A stretch of 64,000 nucleotides of DNA, taken from the NCBI GenBank assembly GCA_050486205.1, contig JBJHCW010000002.1, forward strand, positions 392,681 to 456,680. Reading direction: 5' to 3'. The notes beneath the pieces are model-generated. The model was given only the letters and a program-made list of their open reading frames with translations, searched no databases and had not been told where the DNA came from. The stretch comes from PWQG01 sp050486205. GTDB taxonomy: Bacteria > Pseudomonadota > Gammaproteobacteria > Pseudomonadales > Pseudohongiellaceae. Shown in pieces: positions 52,454 through 60,634 of the stretch (within the stretch, counting starts at the first letter, position 1; the number at the start of each line of letters is the position of its first letter). Both the position numbers and the translations under genes were made by a program.

Positions 52454-52780
52454 GCAACATCTGTTCGCGTGATTGGGGTTGCTAGAACTGTGACAGCCGC
52501 CCGGTGTCCACGGCCAGGGCCTGCAGCGGGCCGCAGAATGAAGCAAAAAATTGCAGTCCTTGCTGCGCCGCAGCCCCCGAAATGGTCGAGCGGGTGAAAT
52601 GCCAGCTTAAACATAGTATGATGTAAGCAACCTGTTTCGGCGATATTTGAACTTATGTTCCTGTCGTGGCGATTTAAATTGCCTGCGGCGTAATGGTATT
52701 TACACTTCAAAACGGTTTCGACGCATAAAACTGCTCTGAATCAAACGCCGGTTCTCTCAAACGCATGAGGAGAGTATGCC
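52454..52780. other. Gene-free stretch upstream of the ATP-grasp gene
   Basis: About 330 bases in which I support no gene. It probably contains the junction of the truncated serine-hydrolase remnant and the promoter of the ATP-grasp gene. The ribosome binding site GAGGAG is eight bases before ATG 52781. Confidence 0.5.
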
Positions 52781-54130
52781 ATGTCGATTGCATCAGAAAA
52801 GATGTCGGTAACTTCAGAAAAGATGTCAGTGGCTTCAGAAAAACCTGAAGCCCCGGATGTTTCGTCCTGGATCGATCCAACAATGGACTCGATTCGCGGA
52901 ACAGAAACACCAAAAGACCCGAACAAGGGTTATATTGCGCTGCTTGGCTGGAGCGTCAATGCCATAAAGGCGGCACAGAAATTCGATCGACGTTATGTGG
53001 TAGTGGCACCTTCCTGGGCTGCAGATTTCTGCACGGCAAACAAGATACCGTATATTCCCTGGGACTTTCTCCGGCTGAACGACAGGTCCATGGAGCTTGC
53101 CCAGAGGCTCAAGGATGAAGGCGTGGATGTGGCCATACCGCTGTTTGAAGAAACCGTTGAATGGTCCGGTGCAATCAATTCCGTACTGATGGACAACCCG
53201 CGCATGTACGGACAATCCATTCTGTTCCGTGACAAGGCGTTGATGAAGCGCCGCGCCCAGTTGGGCGGCATCCGGGTGGGTATCTTCGAGGAGGCGCACG
53301 AAAAAGAAGACATCATCCGTTTCATGAAACGCGTCAATCAGACACTGCTCAAGCTCGACGGCGACCCCGATGATCCGATTCACGTCAAAGCCTTCGACAA
53401 GGCCGGTTGCCTGGGCCACCGGATGATCCGCAAGATCGAAGAGATCGACCAGATTCCGCCCGAAGAGTATCCGCTGCTGATGGAAAGCCATCTGGACGGC
53501 TGGGAGTTTGCCGTTGAGGCCTGGATTCATGACGGTGAGATCAAGTTCCTCAATATCTCCGAGTACGTCACACTGGGTTACTCGGTCTTTGTTCCCGCCA
53601 CCGAGGAGCTGGAGAGCTGGCGCCATGAAATCACCAAACAGATCAAAAAACTGATCAAGACTTTCGACATTCAGTTTGGTCTCATTCACCCCGAATATTT
53701 TGTGACCGCCGATGGTGAGATGTATTTCGGTGAAATTGCCTACCGGCCACCTGGCTTCAAAGCTTTTGAACTGATCGAGCGTGCCTACGGGTTCAGCGCC
53801 TATCAGGCCTCCATGCTGGTTTTTGACCCCAAAAGCACCAGGGAAGAAGTTGAGGCGTTTTTCCCTCGCGAGGTGGTCGACGCAAAAGGTTATGCCGGCT
53901 GCTTCGGTGTATACCCACGCCGACGGGTGATCAGCAAGCTGGAAATGCCTGCAGAGACAACCGGGCACCCCTATTTCGATTCACACGAGCTGGTTGCGCC
54001 CACTGAGGAGACCGTGCCGGAGCGCACAGCTTTTGGCACCCACTGGGGCCTGGTCTTCTTCTTTGGCGATGATCCCATAAAGATGCGGGATCTGCTCAAG
54101 GCCCAGGAAGATCTCGACTTCTACATCTGA
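52781..54130 (+). CDS. ATP-grasp domain-containing protein
   Basis: A 449-residue ATP-dependent ligase. Residues 1-21 are three imperfect copies of a seven-residue unit (MSIASEK, MSVTSEK, MSVASEK). The rest has GYIALLGWSVNAIKAAQKFDRR, then an ATP-grasp region with FRDKALMKRRAQLGGIRVG (lid region), a glycine-containing HVKAFDKAGCLGHRMIRK, a DGWEFAVEAW acidic site and FGEIAYRPPGFKA, with Asn/Glu that could bind Mg. Such enzymes join an amine to a carboxylate via an acyl phosphate. The substrate is not clear. It converges on the deacetylase/GNAT/EctC operon. Confidence 0.83.
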   Translation: MSIASEKMSVTSEKMSVASEKPEAPDVSSWIDPTMDSIRGTETPKDPNKGYIALLGWSVNAIKAAQKFDRRYVVVAPSWAADFCTANKIPYIPWDFLRLNDRSMELAQRLKDEGVDVAIPLFEETVEWSGAINSVLMDNPRMYGQSILFRDKALMKRRAQLGGIRVGIFEEAHEKEDIIRFMKRVNQTLLKLDGDPDDPIHVKAFDKAGCLGHRMIRKIEEIDQIPPEEYPLLMESHLDGWEFAVEAWIHDGEIKFLNISEYVTLGYSVFVPATEELESWRHEITKQIKKLIKTFDIQFGLIHPEYFVTADGEMYFGEIAYRPPGFKAFELIERAYGFSAYQASMLVFDPKSTREEVEAFFPREVVDAKGYAGCFGVYPRRRVISKLEMPAETTGHPYFDSHELVAPTEETVPERTAFGTHWGLVFFFGDDPIKMRDLLKAQEDLDFYI

Positions 54131-54147
54131 TAACGCCCTGATCAAGA

Positions 54148-54180
54148 ACGCATTTACCGATCAGTCGTCGGTAAATGCGT
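54148..54180. terminator. Perfect 13-bp hairpin between ATP-grasp and deacetylase genes
   Basis: ACGCATTTACCGA (54148-54160) pairs fully with 54168-54180 and the seven-base loop contains the deacetylase stop codon (54161-54163). It likely ends transcription of one or both convergent genes, though there is no U-tract. Confidence 0.6.
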
Positions 54181-55258
54181 CCCGATGGAACTCGGCAGCC
54201 TCCATCACTTCCTTCACACCGCATTCTGCCAGCTCAGGCACGTTCCCACCTGCCAGCACTTCCAGCACAGCGTGAACGCCGTGGGCCAGGGATGTCAGGT
54301 TATAGCCACCCTCCAGTACCAGGGCCAGTCTGCCATGACAGTGTTTATCCGCAATTGCCTGTACAATGCTGGTGAGCACTGCAAACCCGTCGTAGCTCAG
54401 GTTCAGGGCCATGTCGTTGCGGTGCGGATCAAAGCCTGCGGAAACAAGTACCAGATCCGGCTTGAAATGATCGGCGGCGGGAACCAGTATTTCGCGAAAC
54501 GCCTTCTCGAAGGCCACGTCTCCGGCGCTCTCGGGAAGTGGCACATTGACCGTGTAGCCCTCGCCAAGCCCGGCACCAACATCCTCCAGACGACCGGAGC
54601 CAGGATAGAAGGGCGCGGCACAGTGCGTGTCGAAGAACAGCACATCCGGGTCTGCCCAGAAAATGTCCTGTGTGCCATTGCCGTGATGGGCATCCCAGTC
54701 CACAATCAGGACTCGCTCACATCCCAGCTTGGCCTGTGCGTGAGCGGCCGCTACCGCAACGTTATTGAACAGACAGAAACCTTGCGCCCGCAGCGACTCA
54801 GCGTGATGCCCTGGTGGACGCACCAGGGCAAAAGCGCTTTGTGCCTCACCTTTCACAACCGACTCCACGGCACCAATCGCAAGACCGGCCGCAGCAGTGG
54901 CAGCCTTGATACTGTCCGGCGACACCGCTGTTGTGTCCCGATCAAGCCAGGCCTGCTTTCCTTCCAGTGAAAAAATATAATCCAGATAGGCGGTGGCATG
55001 CACACGCCCCAGCTGCTTGTATGTGGCCCGTGGAGCGCTCTTGAAGGTAACGCCCGGAACAGGCTTCTCGTCCAGCAGTGCCTTGATGGCAGTCAGGCGC
55101 CCTGGGTGTTCGGGATAGCTCCAGTTGAAGTCCAGCTCCTGAAGAATACTCCTGACTCTTTTCTCCACGCGACTGGGCACAAAAGGATAGTCCACCTCCG
55201 GGTTATGACCGAGCATGACCTCATCGTAAAAAACCTTGACGCGACGATCACCTGACAC
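54161..55258 (-). CDS. Histone deacetylase-family (acetylpolyamine-type) amidohydrolase
   Basis: A 365-residue zinc deacetylase. Active-site motifs are LVRPPGHHAES near residue 145, VDWDAHHGNGTQD near 187 with Asp and His zinc ligands, SAGFDPHRND near 273 with the second zinc Asp, and the transition-state Tyr in EGGYNL. Bacterial members remove acetyl from polyamines, acetoin-related compounds or lysine. GTG 55258 is preceded by AAGGGGG. It is third of an operon with a GNAT enzyme and EctC, 50 bases downstream of the GNAT gene. Confidence 0.9.
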   Translation of the reverse strand: MSGDRRVKVFYDEVMLGHNPEVDYPFVPSRVEKRVRSILQELDFNWSYPEHPGRLTAIKALLDEKPVPGVTFKSAPRATYKQLGRVHATAYLDYIFSLEGKQAWLDRDTTAVSPDSIKAATAAAGLAIGAVESVVKGEAQSAFALVRPPGHHAESLRAQGFCLFNNVAVAAAHAQAKLGCERVLIVDWDAHHGNGTQDIFWADPDVLFFDTHCAAPFYPGSGRLEDVGAGLGEGYTVNVPLPESAGDVAFEKAFREILVPAADHFKPDLVLVSAGFDPHRNDMALNLSYDGFAVLTSIVQAIADKHCHGRLALVLEGGYNLTSLAHGVHAVLEVLAGGNVPELAECGVKEVMEAAEFHRDAFTDD

Positions 55259-55308
55259 ATTTGCCCCCTTTGCTGCGCATTCACATGATTAAGCGCTGGC
55301 CAGTCTGC

Positions 55309-55854
55309 TCATTCCGGTTCCAACAATCTTTGCCTCACGGTTTCGGTAAACGCAGCAGCGCGAACACCCGTCGGCTTGAATCCCAGTCTACTCCATGCGG
55401 CCTCTGCCTCTTTGTTGGCAATCGAGTACTCAAGGATAAGCTCATTGGCACCGTGCCCTTCGGCAAAAGCGACAAGCTCGCGAAGCATGGCGCGAAAAAC
55501 CCCCTGCTTGCGGTATTCAGGCTCCACCCAGATGTCATCAATGATGCCGGATCGGTACTCCAGACCATCCAGCTGTTCCCAGATCGCCTGACTGCGCCAG
55601 ATATGGATGTCACCCATGGCCACCAGGGTATTGTCGGGCGCCTGCGCCACCACGACCAGTTTGTCGTCATCCTCCAGTGCAGCTGCAAGCAGTTCCTTGA
55701 GTTTTTTCCTCTCGGCTCGCTTGATGGTCCGGGCAGGACCACCGGCAACGTGATCAGCCAACTTGACCATGAAGTCTACCAGAACTGGAAGATCGGCCTT
55801 GCGGGCCTTGCGGATTTTGATTGCCTCAGTCCGTATCAGCAATGTAGGCGCCAT
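55309..55854 (-). CDS. GNAT family N-acetyltransferase
   Basis: About 181 residues. The acetyl-CoA motif is DDIWVEPEYRKQGVFRAMLRELV (R-x-x-G-x type; RKQGVF) near residue 115 and the C-terminal strand region NKEAEAAWSRLGF is the family word. The start ATG 55854 lies inside ectC (overlap 29 bases), so translation is coupled. The sequence does not look like EctA, the diaminobutyrate acetyltransferase: I do not see its typical motif layout. The acceptor is unknown. Confidence 0.85.
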   Translation of the reverse strand: MAPTLLIRTEAIKIRKARKADLPVLVDFMVKLADHVAGGPARTIKRAERKKLKELLAAALEDDDKLVVVAQAPDNTLVAMGDIHIWRSQAIWEQLDGLEYRSGIIDDIWVEPEYRKQGVFRAMLRELVAFAEGHGANELILEYSIANKEAEAAWSRLGFKPTGVRAAAFTETVRQRLLEPE

Positions 55855-56215
55855 CCTCGTCGTGAATTTCACGACCGGAAACAGGCGGGTTGAAGGCGCA
55901 GACGAGCTTGAGCTCTTCGATCGCCTCAAGTGTATGCTTGTCATGTTTATCCAGTGCGTAGAGCGTGCCAGGTACAATATCAAACGTTTCCCCGGTTTCC
56001 CGATTGGTCAGAATACCCTTGCCGCTATAACAATAGACAGCTTCAACATGATTCTTGTACCACATATCAAATTTGAGCCCTGGCGGAAAGGTGGTTTCGT
56101 GGAATGAAAAACCCATGCCGTCACTCTTCAGGAGAAACCGCACACTGGTCCATCCGTCCGGGCTGATCACTTCCCGGTCAGTACCCTTGAGGTCGTCCAG
56201 TCTTACTACTTTCAT
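55826..56215 (-). CDS. Solitary EctC-like protein (L-ectoine synthase fold)
   Basis: A 129-residue cupin that aligns with EctC over its whole length: GMGFSFHETTF, WYKNHVEAVYC, GTLYALDKHDKHTL and NPPVSGREIHDEDGAY. The three iron ligands of EctC correspond to Glu58, Tyr86 and His94. EctC closes N-acetyl-diaminobutyrate into ectoine. The genes for that precursor (ectA, ectB) are not here, so this is an orphan EctC, whose substrate may differ. ATG 56215 has AGGAG seven bases upstream; a frame to 56245 exists but is unlikely. Confidence 0.92.
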   Translation of the reverse strand: MKVVRLDDLKGTDREVISPDGWTSVRFLLKSDGMGFSFHETTFPPGLKFDMWYKNHVEAVYCYSGKGILTNRETGETFDIVPGTLYALDKHDKHTLEAIEELKLVCAFNPPVSGREIHDEDGAYIADTD

Positions 56216-56246
56216 TGTGCTCTCCTGATTCAATGGAATGGCCATC

Positions 56247-56276
56247 CATACTATCGAGAATGCAACGCGCAGAGCA
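56247..56276 (-). promoter_or_regulatory. Predicted promoter of the ectC-GNAT-HDAC operon
   Basis: On the minus strand TTGCTC (56276-56271) and TAGTAT (56252-56247) are 18 bases apart, giving a start about 25 bases before ectC. It would separate ectC from the upstream sbtA transcript, although readthrough from sbtA cannot be excluded. Confidence 0.4.
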
Positions 56277-56326
56277 AGGCTGGCCGGTTTTCAGGGCAAC
56301 AGCTTCCATCACTTTCTCACCACCCG

Positions 56327-57259
56327 TCACCCCATCCATCGCATGATCAGCGCCGAATACAGCGAGATGCCCACCAGCACATTGAACGGAAAGGTGACCG
56401 CCAGCGCTGCAGTGATGGCCAGGGTGTGGTTCGCCTCTTTCAGCGCAGCCTCCATGGCCGCGGGCACTGCAATGTACGAGGCACTGGCGCCCAGGGTGGC
56501 CAGCAGAATGGTGCCACCAGGGGAGAAGCCCAGCGCCGCCGCGAGCAGGCCGCCCAGCACCGCGCCAATCAGCGCCATCACCACCCCGAAAGTTGCGATG
56601 AAGGAACCCACCAGTTTCAGGCTTCCGAGTTTGGCGGCGGCAACACGGCCCATCTCCAGCAGAAACAGCGCCAGCACACCGTGAAACAGTGTCTGGAAGA
56701 AAGGCATGATGGTGTCCGCGTTGGGGCCAGCCCACCAGCCAATGGCCAGTCCACCCACCAGTAGCACAATGCCCTGATTCAGGAACACTTCCCGGCACAC
56801 CTTTCGAATGTTCAAACCGCCCCCTTTGCCCTTGGCGATCCACAGGCCAACGGCAATCGCGGGCACTTCCAGCAGCGCAACAAAGGCGGGAAAGTAGGGT
56901 TCGTAGGGGATATCGCGCGCTTCCAGAAAGGCGATGGCCACCGCGAAGGTGGCCACACTCACCGAGCCGTAATGTGCCGAAATCGAGGCCGCGTCCACCC
57001 GCGAAAGCCCACCAATTCTGTACAGTATGGGAAAGGCAACAAAGGGCAACACCAGGCCAAAACCGATGATGGCCAGAGACTGGTACAGCAGGCTGATCGA
57101 GGCATGGGCATGTAGCGCGATACCACCCTTGAGACCAATGGCAAGCAGCAGAAACAGAATCAGCGACTGATACAGGCCACGCGGGAAATCGATACGCACA
57201 TTGAGCAGTCTCGCCGCCAGACCCAGTACAAAGAAGGCGACAACCACATCAAACTGCAC
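56327..57259 (-). CDS. SbtA-type sodium-dependent bicarbonate transporter
   Basis: 310 residues with about ten hydrophobic segments. It matches the Sbt_1 family (VFFVLGLAARLLNVRIDFPRGLYQ, in short VLGLAARLLNV; LFLLLAIGLKGG, SAHYGSVSVATFAVAIAFLE, GASASYIAVPAAM). In cyanobacteria SbtA concentrates bicarbonate with sodium; similar proteins in heterotrophs may serve carboxylases or pH control. GTG start inferred. It follows a small membrane gene by three bases and faces a divergent LysR regulator. Confidence 0.88.
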   Translation of the reverse strand: MQFDVVVAFFVLGLAARLLNVRIDFPRGLYQSLILFLLLAIGLKGGIALHAHASISLLYQSLAIIGFGLVLPFVAFPILYRIGGLSRVDAASISAHYGSVSVATFAVAIAFLEARDIPYEPYFPAFVALLEVPAIAVGLWIAKGKGGGLNIRKVCREVFLNQGIVLLVGGLAIGWWAGPNADTIMPFFQTLFHGVLALFLLEMGRVAAAKLGSLKLVGSFIATFGVVMALIGAVLGGLLAAALGFSPGGTILLATLGASASYIAVPAAMEAALKEANHTLAITAALAVTFPFNVLVGISLYSALIMRWMG

Positions 57260-57262
57260 CGC

Positions 57263-57499
57263 CTAGCGCTCCGCGTCCATGGGCCCGACCGGGGGCGTAT
57301 GCCGGCGCTGGAACACCAGTGTCAGGGCCTGCAGCTGCGGACGATGTTGACCGAGAAAGGAAGCCAGGCTCACCAGTGCCAACAGACATCCCACAAACAT
57401 CAGGCCGCCATTGGCGAACTCATTCTGCAGCAGCCAGTAACCCGAGGTGATGAGGAGGAAACTGCTGGCGAGTTCAAACACGATCGGGCGGTGGGTCAT
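57263..57499 (-). CDS. Small membrane protein upstream of sbtA
   Basis: 78 residues with two hydrophobic segments (ELASSFLLITSGYWLL and GLMFVGCLLALVSLASFL). ATG 57499 lies nine bases after AAGGAG; ATG 57505 is too close to it. The gene is translated three bases ahead of sbtA and presumably forms a transporter accessory or regulator, like SbtB in position but not in sequence. No family recognised. Confidence 0.6.
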   Translation of the reverse strand: MTHRPIVFELASSFLLITSGYWLLQNEFANGGLMFVGCLLALVSLASFLGQHRPQLQALTLVFQRRHTPPVGPMDAER

Positions 57500-57609
57500 T
57501 GGCATGCGCTCCTTGTCATTGGGTCCGGGTTCTTGTCCGGGTTCTGGTTCAGGCTGCCAGTGCTAGCTGGAAGCTGCGGCATGATGCAGCAATTGCGGCA
57601 TAGATAAAA

Positions 57610-57624
57610 ATCGATATAATCGAT
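57610..57624. promoter_or_regulatory. LysR-type operator between sbtA and the regulator
   Basis: ATCGAT-ATA-ATCGAT is a symmetric site with the T-N11-A core (57611-57623) used by LysR family proteins, midway between the divergent genes. It is AT-rich around it, consistent with overlapping promoters. Confidence 0.6.
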
Positions 57625-57669
57625 ACCTTGCATATCCATTAATCTATACATCAGCAGGCAGCCCCATTC

Positions 57670-58635
57670 ATGGCGTCACGACTGCATGCCCATATTGGCA
57701 CCTTCCGCCAGCTTGAGATCCTGCTCGCCCTGCATCAGCATGGCTCGGTAACCGCTGCGGCGGACGCGCTGCACCTGACCCAGCCAACAGTATCCATGCA
57801 GCTGAAGAAACTGAGCGAGGCGGTGGGCCTGCCACTTTACGAGCAGGTGGGGCGGCGACTGATCTTCACCGACCCCGGCAAGGCGGTGGTGGCCAGCGCC
57901 AGAGAGGTGCTGGACTGCCTTGAACGGCTGGACATGTCACTGGCTGATTTCAAGGGCCTGCGCGCGGGCACCCTGCGCCTTGCGGTGGTATCAACTGCCA
58001 AGTACTTCATTCCCCACCTGCTTGGCGCGTTCTGCAAGCGTTACCCCGCCATCGACATCGAGTTCAAGGTGGGCAACCGCCAGCAGATCATCGATCGCAT
58101 AGATGCTGGCGAGGATGATCTGTATGTGTTCAGCCATCCACCGGTAGGCAAGGATCTGGAGCTGCGCGAGTTTCTGCCCAACCCGCTGGTGGCCATCGCG
58201 CCCAAGGACCATCCGCTGACCCGCCAGAAATCCGCGAGCCTGGCGCAATTCGCCGCGCAGCCGTTTCTCATCCGCGAAGCTGGCTCGGGCACCCGACATG
58301 CCATTGAGCAGCATCTGCAGCGCCACGGTCATGAGCTGAACATACGCATGACCATTGAGAGCAACGAGGCGATCAAACACGCGGTGATGTCGGGCCTGGG
58401 CGTTTCCATACTGTCCAGCCACACGCTGAGTTTTGGTGGCCGCACGGGCCTGAGCGAACTGCAGGTGGCGCAGCTCCCAATCGCCTCCACCTGGCACCTG
58501 GCACGGCTTCGCAGCAAGCGCGTGTCCATTGTTGCCGAGACCTTCATGGACTACGTCAACTCACAGGGCCGCGCGGAGCTGCTGGATGCGCTGGCCCGGG
58601 ATGCGGCGCCGGGCGGGTTCAACCCCGGCCGATGA
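57670..58635 (+). CDS. LysR family regulator, CbbR/CmpR-like
   Basis: 321 residues. The N-terminal winged helix (LLALHQHGSVTAAADALHLTQPTVSMQLKKL, core TAAADALHLTQPTVS) is followed by an effector domain with FIPHLLGAFCKRYPAIDIEFKVGNR and a C-terminal IEAGSGTRHAIE-type segment (REAGSGTRHAIEQHL). It is closest in style to regulators of carbon fixation and bicarbonate uptake. Divergent from sbtA with an operator between, so it most likely controls it in response to a carbon-status metabolite. Its 3' end overlaps the next, convergent gene by 17 bases. Confidence 0.88.
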   Translation: MASRLHAHIGTFRQLEILLALHQHGSVTAAADALHLTQPTVSMQLKKLSEAVGLPLYEQVGRRLIFTDPGKAVVASAREVLDCLERLDMSLADFKGLRAGTLRLAVVSTAKYFIPHLLGAFCKRYPAIDIEFKVGNRQQIIDRIDAGEDDLYVFSHPPVGKDLELREFLPNPLVAIAPKDHPLTRQKSASLAQFAAQPFLIREAGSGTRHAIEQHLQRHGHELNIRMTIESNEAIKHAVMSGLGVSILSSHTLSFGGRTGLSELQVAQLPIASTWHLARLRSKRVSIVAETFMDYVNSQGRAELLDALARDAAPGGFNPGR

Positions 58636-59344
58636 AAGGCTGGCGCGGATCCAGCACCGTAGCATCTATGATGGTGGTGTTCGGCGGCATGCTCAGCATC
58701 AGCACCGCCACATTGGCAATGTCCTCCACCTCCATCTTGGGTTCCTTCAGCACACTGTCGGGCGCGTTGTCCCAGATATCGGTCTGCACATTGCCTGGAT
58801 GCAGACAACTGACCATGATGCCAATCTCGCGGCCCTCCACCGCCAGCGCCCGACTCATGCCCTGCAGCCCGAACTTGCTGGTGGTGTAGGGCACTGAGCC
58901 AAAACGCGGCACCTGGCTGGATATGCTGCCGATATTGAGAATGCGTCCGCCGCCGTTTTCCTTCATCACCCGGAAAGCCTCCCGGCTGTAGAGGAAGGCG
59001 CCGGTGAGGTTGGTGTCCAGCACCTTCTGGAACGTCTCCAGCGGCATTTTCTGGATGGCCCCGCCCAGTCCTATGCCGGCGTTGTTGACCACCGCATCCA
59101 CCCGGCCAAAAGTCTTCAGGGCATAGGCAAACACCTTGACCGTGGTCTCCTCACTGCAGACATCGGCTACCATGGCCTCCAGATTGTCGTGCTCCAGCTC
59201 AAGCAGCGCCTTGTCCACACTCTCCCGCGAGCGGCCGGTGATCAGCACCCTGGCGCCCTCCTTCAGCAATGCCGCCGCAATGGCCTTGCCTATACCGCGC
59301 GTGCCGCCGGTAACGATAATGCTCTGATTCTCAAGTCTGCTCAT
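58619..59344 (-). CDS. SDR family oxidoreductase, cytoplasmic
   Basis: 241 residues. The NAD(P) motif TGGTRGIGKAIAAALLKEG is at the N-terminus, NNAGIG near residue 87, and Ser/Tyr/Lys in SISSQVPRFGSVPYTTSKFG near 145. It resembles 3-oxoacyl reductase-type SDRs. Without a signal peptide, unlike the tandem pair at 25.8-27.8 kb. It lies at the edge of the AT-rich region. Confidence 0.87.
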   Translation of the reverse strand: MSRLENQSIIVTGGTRGIGKAIAAALLKEGARVLITGRSRESVDKALLELEHDNLEAMVADVCSEETTVKVFAYALKTFGRVDAVVNNAGIGLGGAIQKMPLETFQKVLDTNLTGAFLYSREAFRVMKENGGGRILNIGSISSQVPRFGSVPYTTSKFGLQGMSRALAVEGREIGIMVSCLHPGNVQTDIWDNAPDSVLKEPKMEVEDIANVAVLMLSMPPNTTIIDATVLDPRQPFIGRG

Positions 59345-59755
59345 GGTGGGGTTACCTGTTCTGATTGTCTGGCAGACATTCTACCCCGTGGGGCCGGTCT
59401 TGCAATTGTTGGATGGGGGCAGGGGTTGGTGGACCAGTTGGAGGCGGGGTGGCTCCCGAGGTGTTGGGGGGCCGCTTTCTGCGTATTGATGGCGGGCTGG
59501 TCAGTAATTGAACAGGAATGCCAATTGGGACGACTATAGGAATCTACGGGCAGGACGAGTAGGCAGACATGCATGGCAATTCAATTTGCGGCGTCAGGCG
59601 GATTGAGAGAGAATCAGGATGTTTGCAGTCGGTGGTTTATTCAAGGACTTCATGTTAGAAGTTCGAACTGGTTCTTATTGGGAGATCTTGCAGCTAGCCG
59701 GACGGTGGTGCTTGGGGGCAATACAAATTCGATCGATGCGCAACGGACCTAAAAT
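59345..59755. other. Boundary of the AT-rich region, no supported gene
   Basis: About 410 bases. The first part is GC-rich and the later part AT-richer, so this may be the edge of an inserted segment. A short frame 59619-59768 (49 residues) has no convincing start or similarity. I see no tRNA or direct repeat marking an attachment site. Confidence 0.5.
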
Positions 59756-60583
59756 ATGGCCGAGATAGTAATTTCAACATCATTTATAACCGCTTTTCTT
59801 GTATCTTTGTCAATGTGGCTAGCTAGACACTGAATACTAGAGCGTCTCAAAGCTGGCATTCTGCATGAAAACGATAGAAAGCTTGAGGAATTAAAGTCGA
59901 GCCTACAACGCGTGAATGTTAGGTACTCAAACATTGCAGTAGCTGGAGATCAGGCATATTCGCAAGTCCAAGTCGCGTTGCTTCCGAAGAAACTTTTCGC
60001 CATCGAAGAAATATGGAAATCCATACTTGCTTGGGATGAAATGGCAACTGCGTCTATGTTCGTTTCAATGTTGCCTTTAGATTGGGTTGATAAGCATGGC
60101 TCAGCTACTTCTACTAAAGAGACGTTCGAAAGGCTTTTGGGCGCGCCGAAACACTTGGAGTTTCTAAAAGAAAGGAAAAACGCCGAATTGATGAGGCCTT
60201 TCGTATCTGAAAGTGGATGGGCTCTATATTCCGCATACCATAACTTCTATATAGCCAGGATAACGAAAGCGGCCATGCTTACGATTTCAGGAATCAATCA
60301 TGTAGAGTATTTTGGAAGGTCAGATGAGAGAAGACTGATACAGAAATCGGCTCCGAAACATGTTCTTGATCTCTATGACGTAGATATTATGTCAGGCACG
60401 AATAAGTACCTTTCACATATAAAGGAGAAACTTATTGAAGAGTTTATGATTAAGTTATCAGGAACCCGTGAAAGTAGCCGGGCTGCGATCAATGCTGTTG
60501 CAATCCAAGAAGCGGCTAACGAGCTTGCTCTTAGCGTTGTCCAACAACCCAAAGCACCTGGATCAGGCCCCATTATTTTGTAA
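59756..60583 (+). pseudogene. Membrane-anchored protein interrupted by an in-frame TGA
   Basis: One frame runs from ATG 59756 through a hydrophobic segment (ISTSFITAFLVSLSMWLARH) to a TGA at 59831-59833, then continues open to 60583 with ILERLKAGILHENDRKLEELK, a helical coiled region, and a further 200 residues (LLPKKLFAIEEIWKSILAW; SGWALYSAYHNFYIARI). A one-base change TGG to TGA would restore a 275-residue protein with an N-terminal membrane anchor. No family recognised. Without change the downstream GTG at 59912 gives about 223 residues. Confidence 0.65.
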
Positions 60584-60634
60584 GACGCGCGCATAACGCC
60601 CGTTGACTCTGCGTTTAACTATTGGTGAACACTG

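Noticed and set aside
55309..55854. Calling the GNAT gene ectA
   Set aside because: It lacks the sequence style of diaminobutyrate acetyltransferase and there is no ectB. General GNAT is all the sequence supports.
59619..59768. A 49-residue frame upstream of the accessory gene
   Set aside because: It overlaps the next start, has no clear ribosome binding site, and no similarity was recognised.
59831..59833. Selenocysteine codon at the in-frame TGA
   Set aside because: The position is next to a membrane segment, there is no obvious SECIS hairpin, and a Trp codon fits better.
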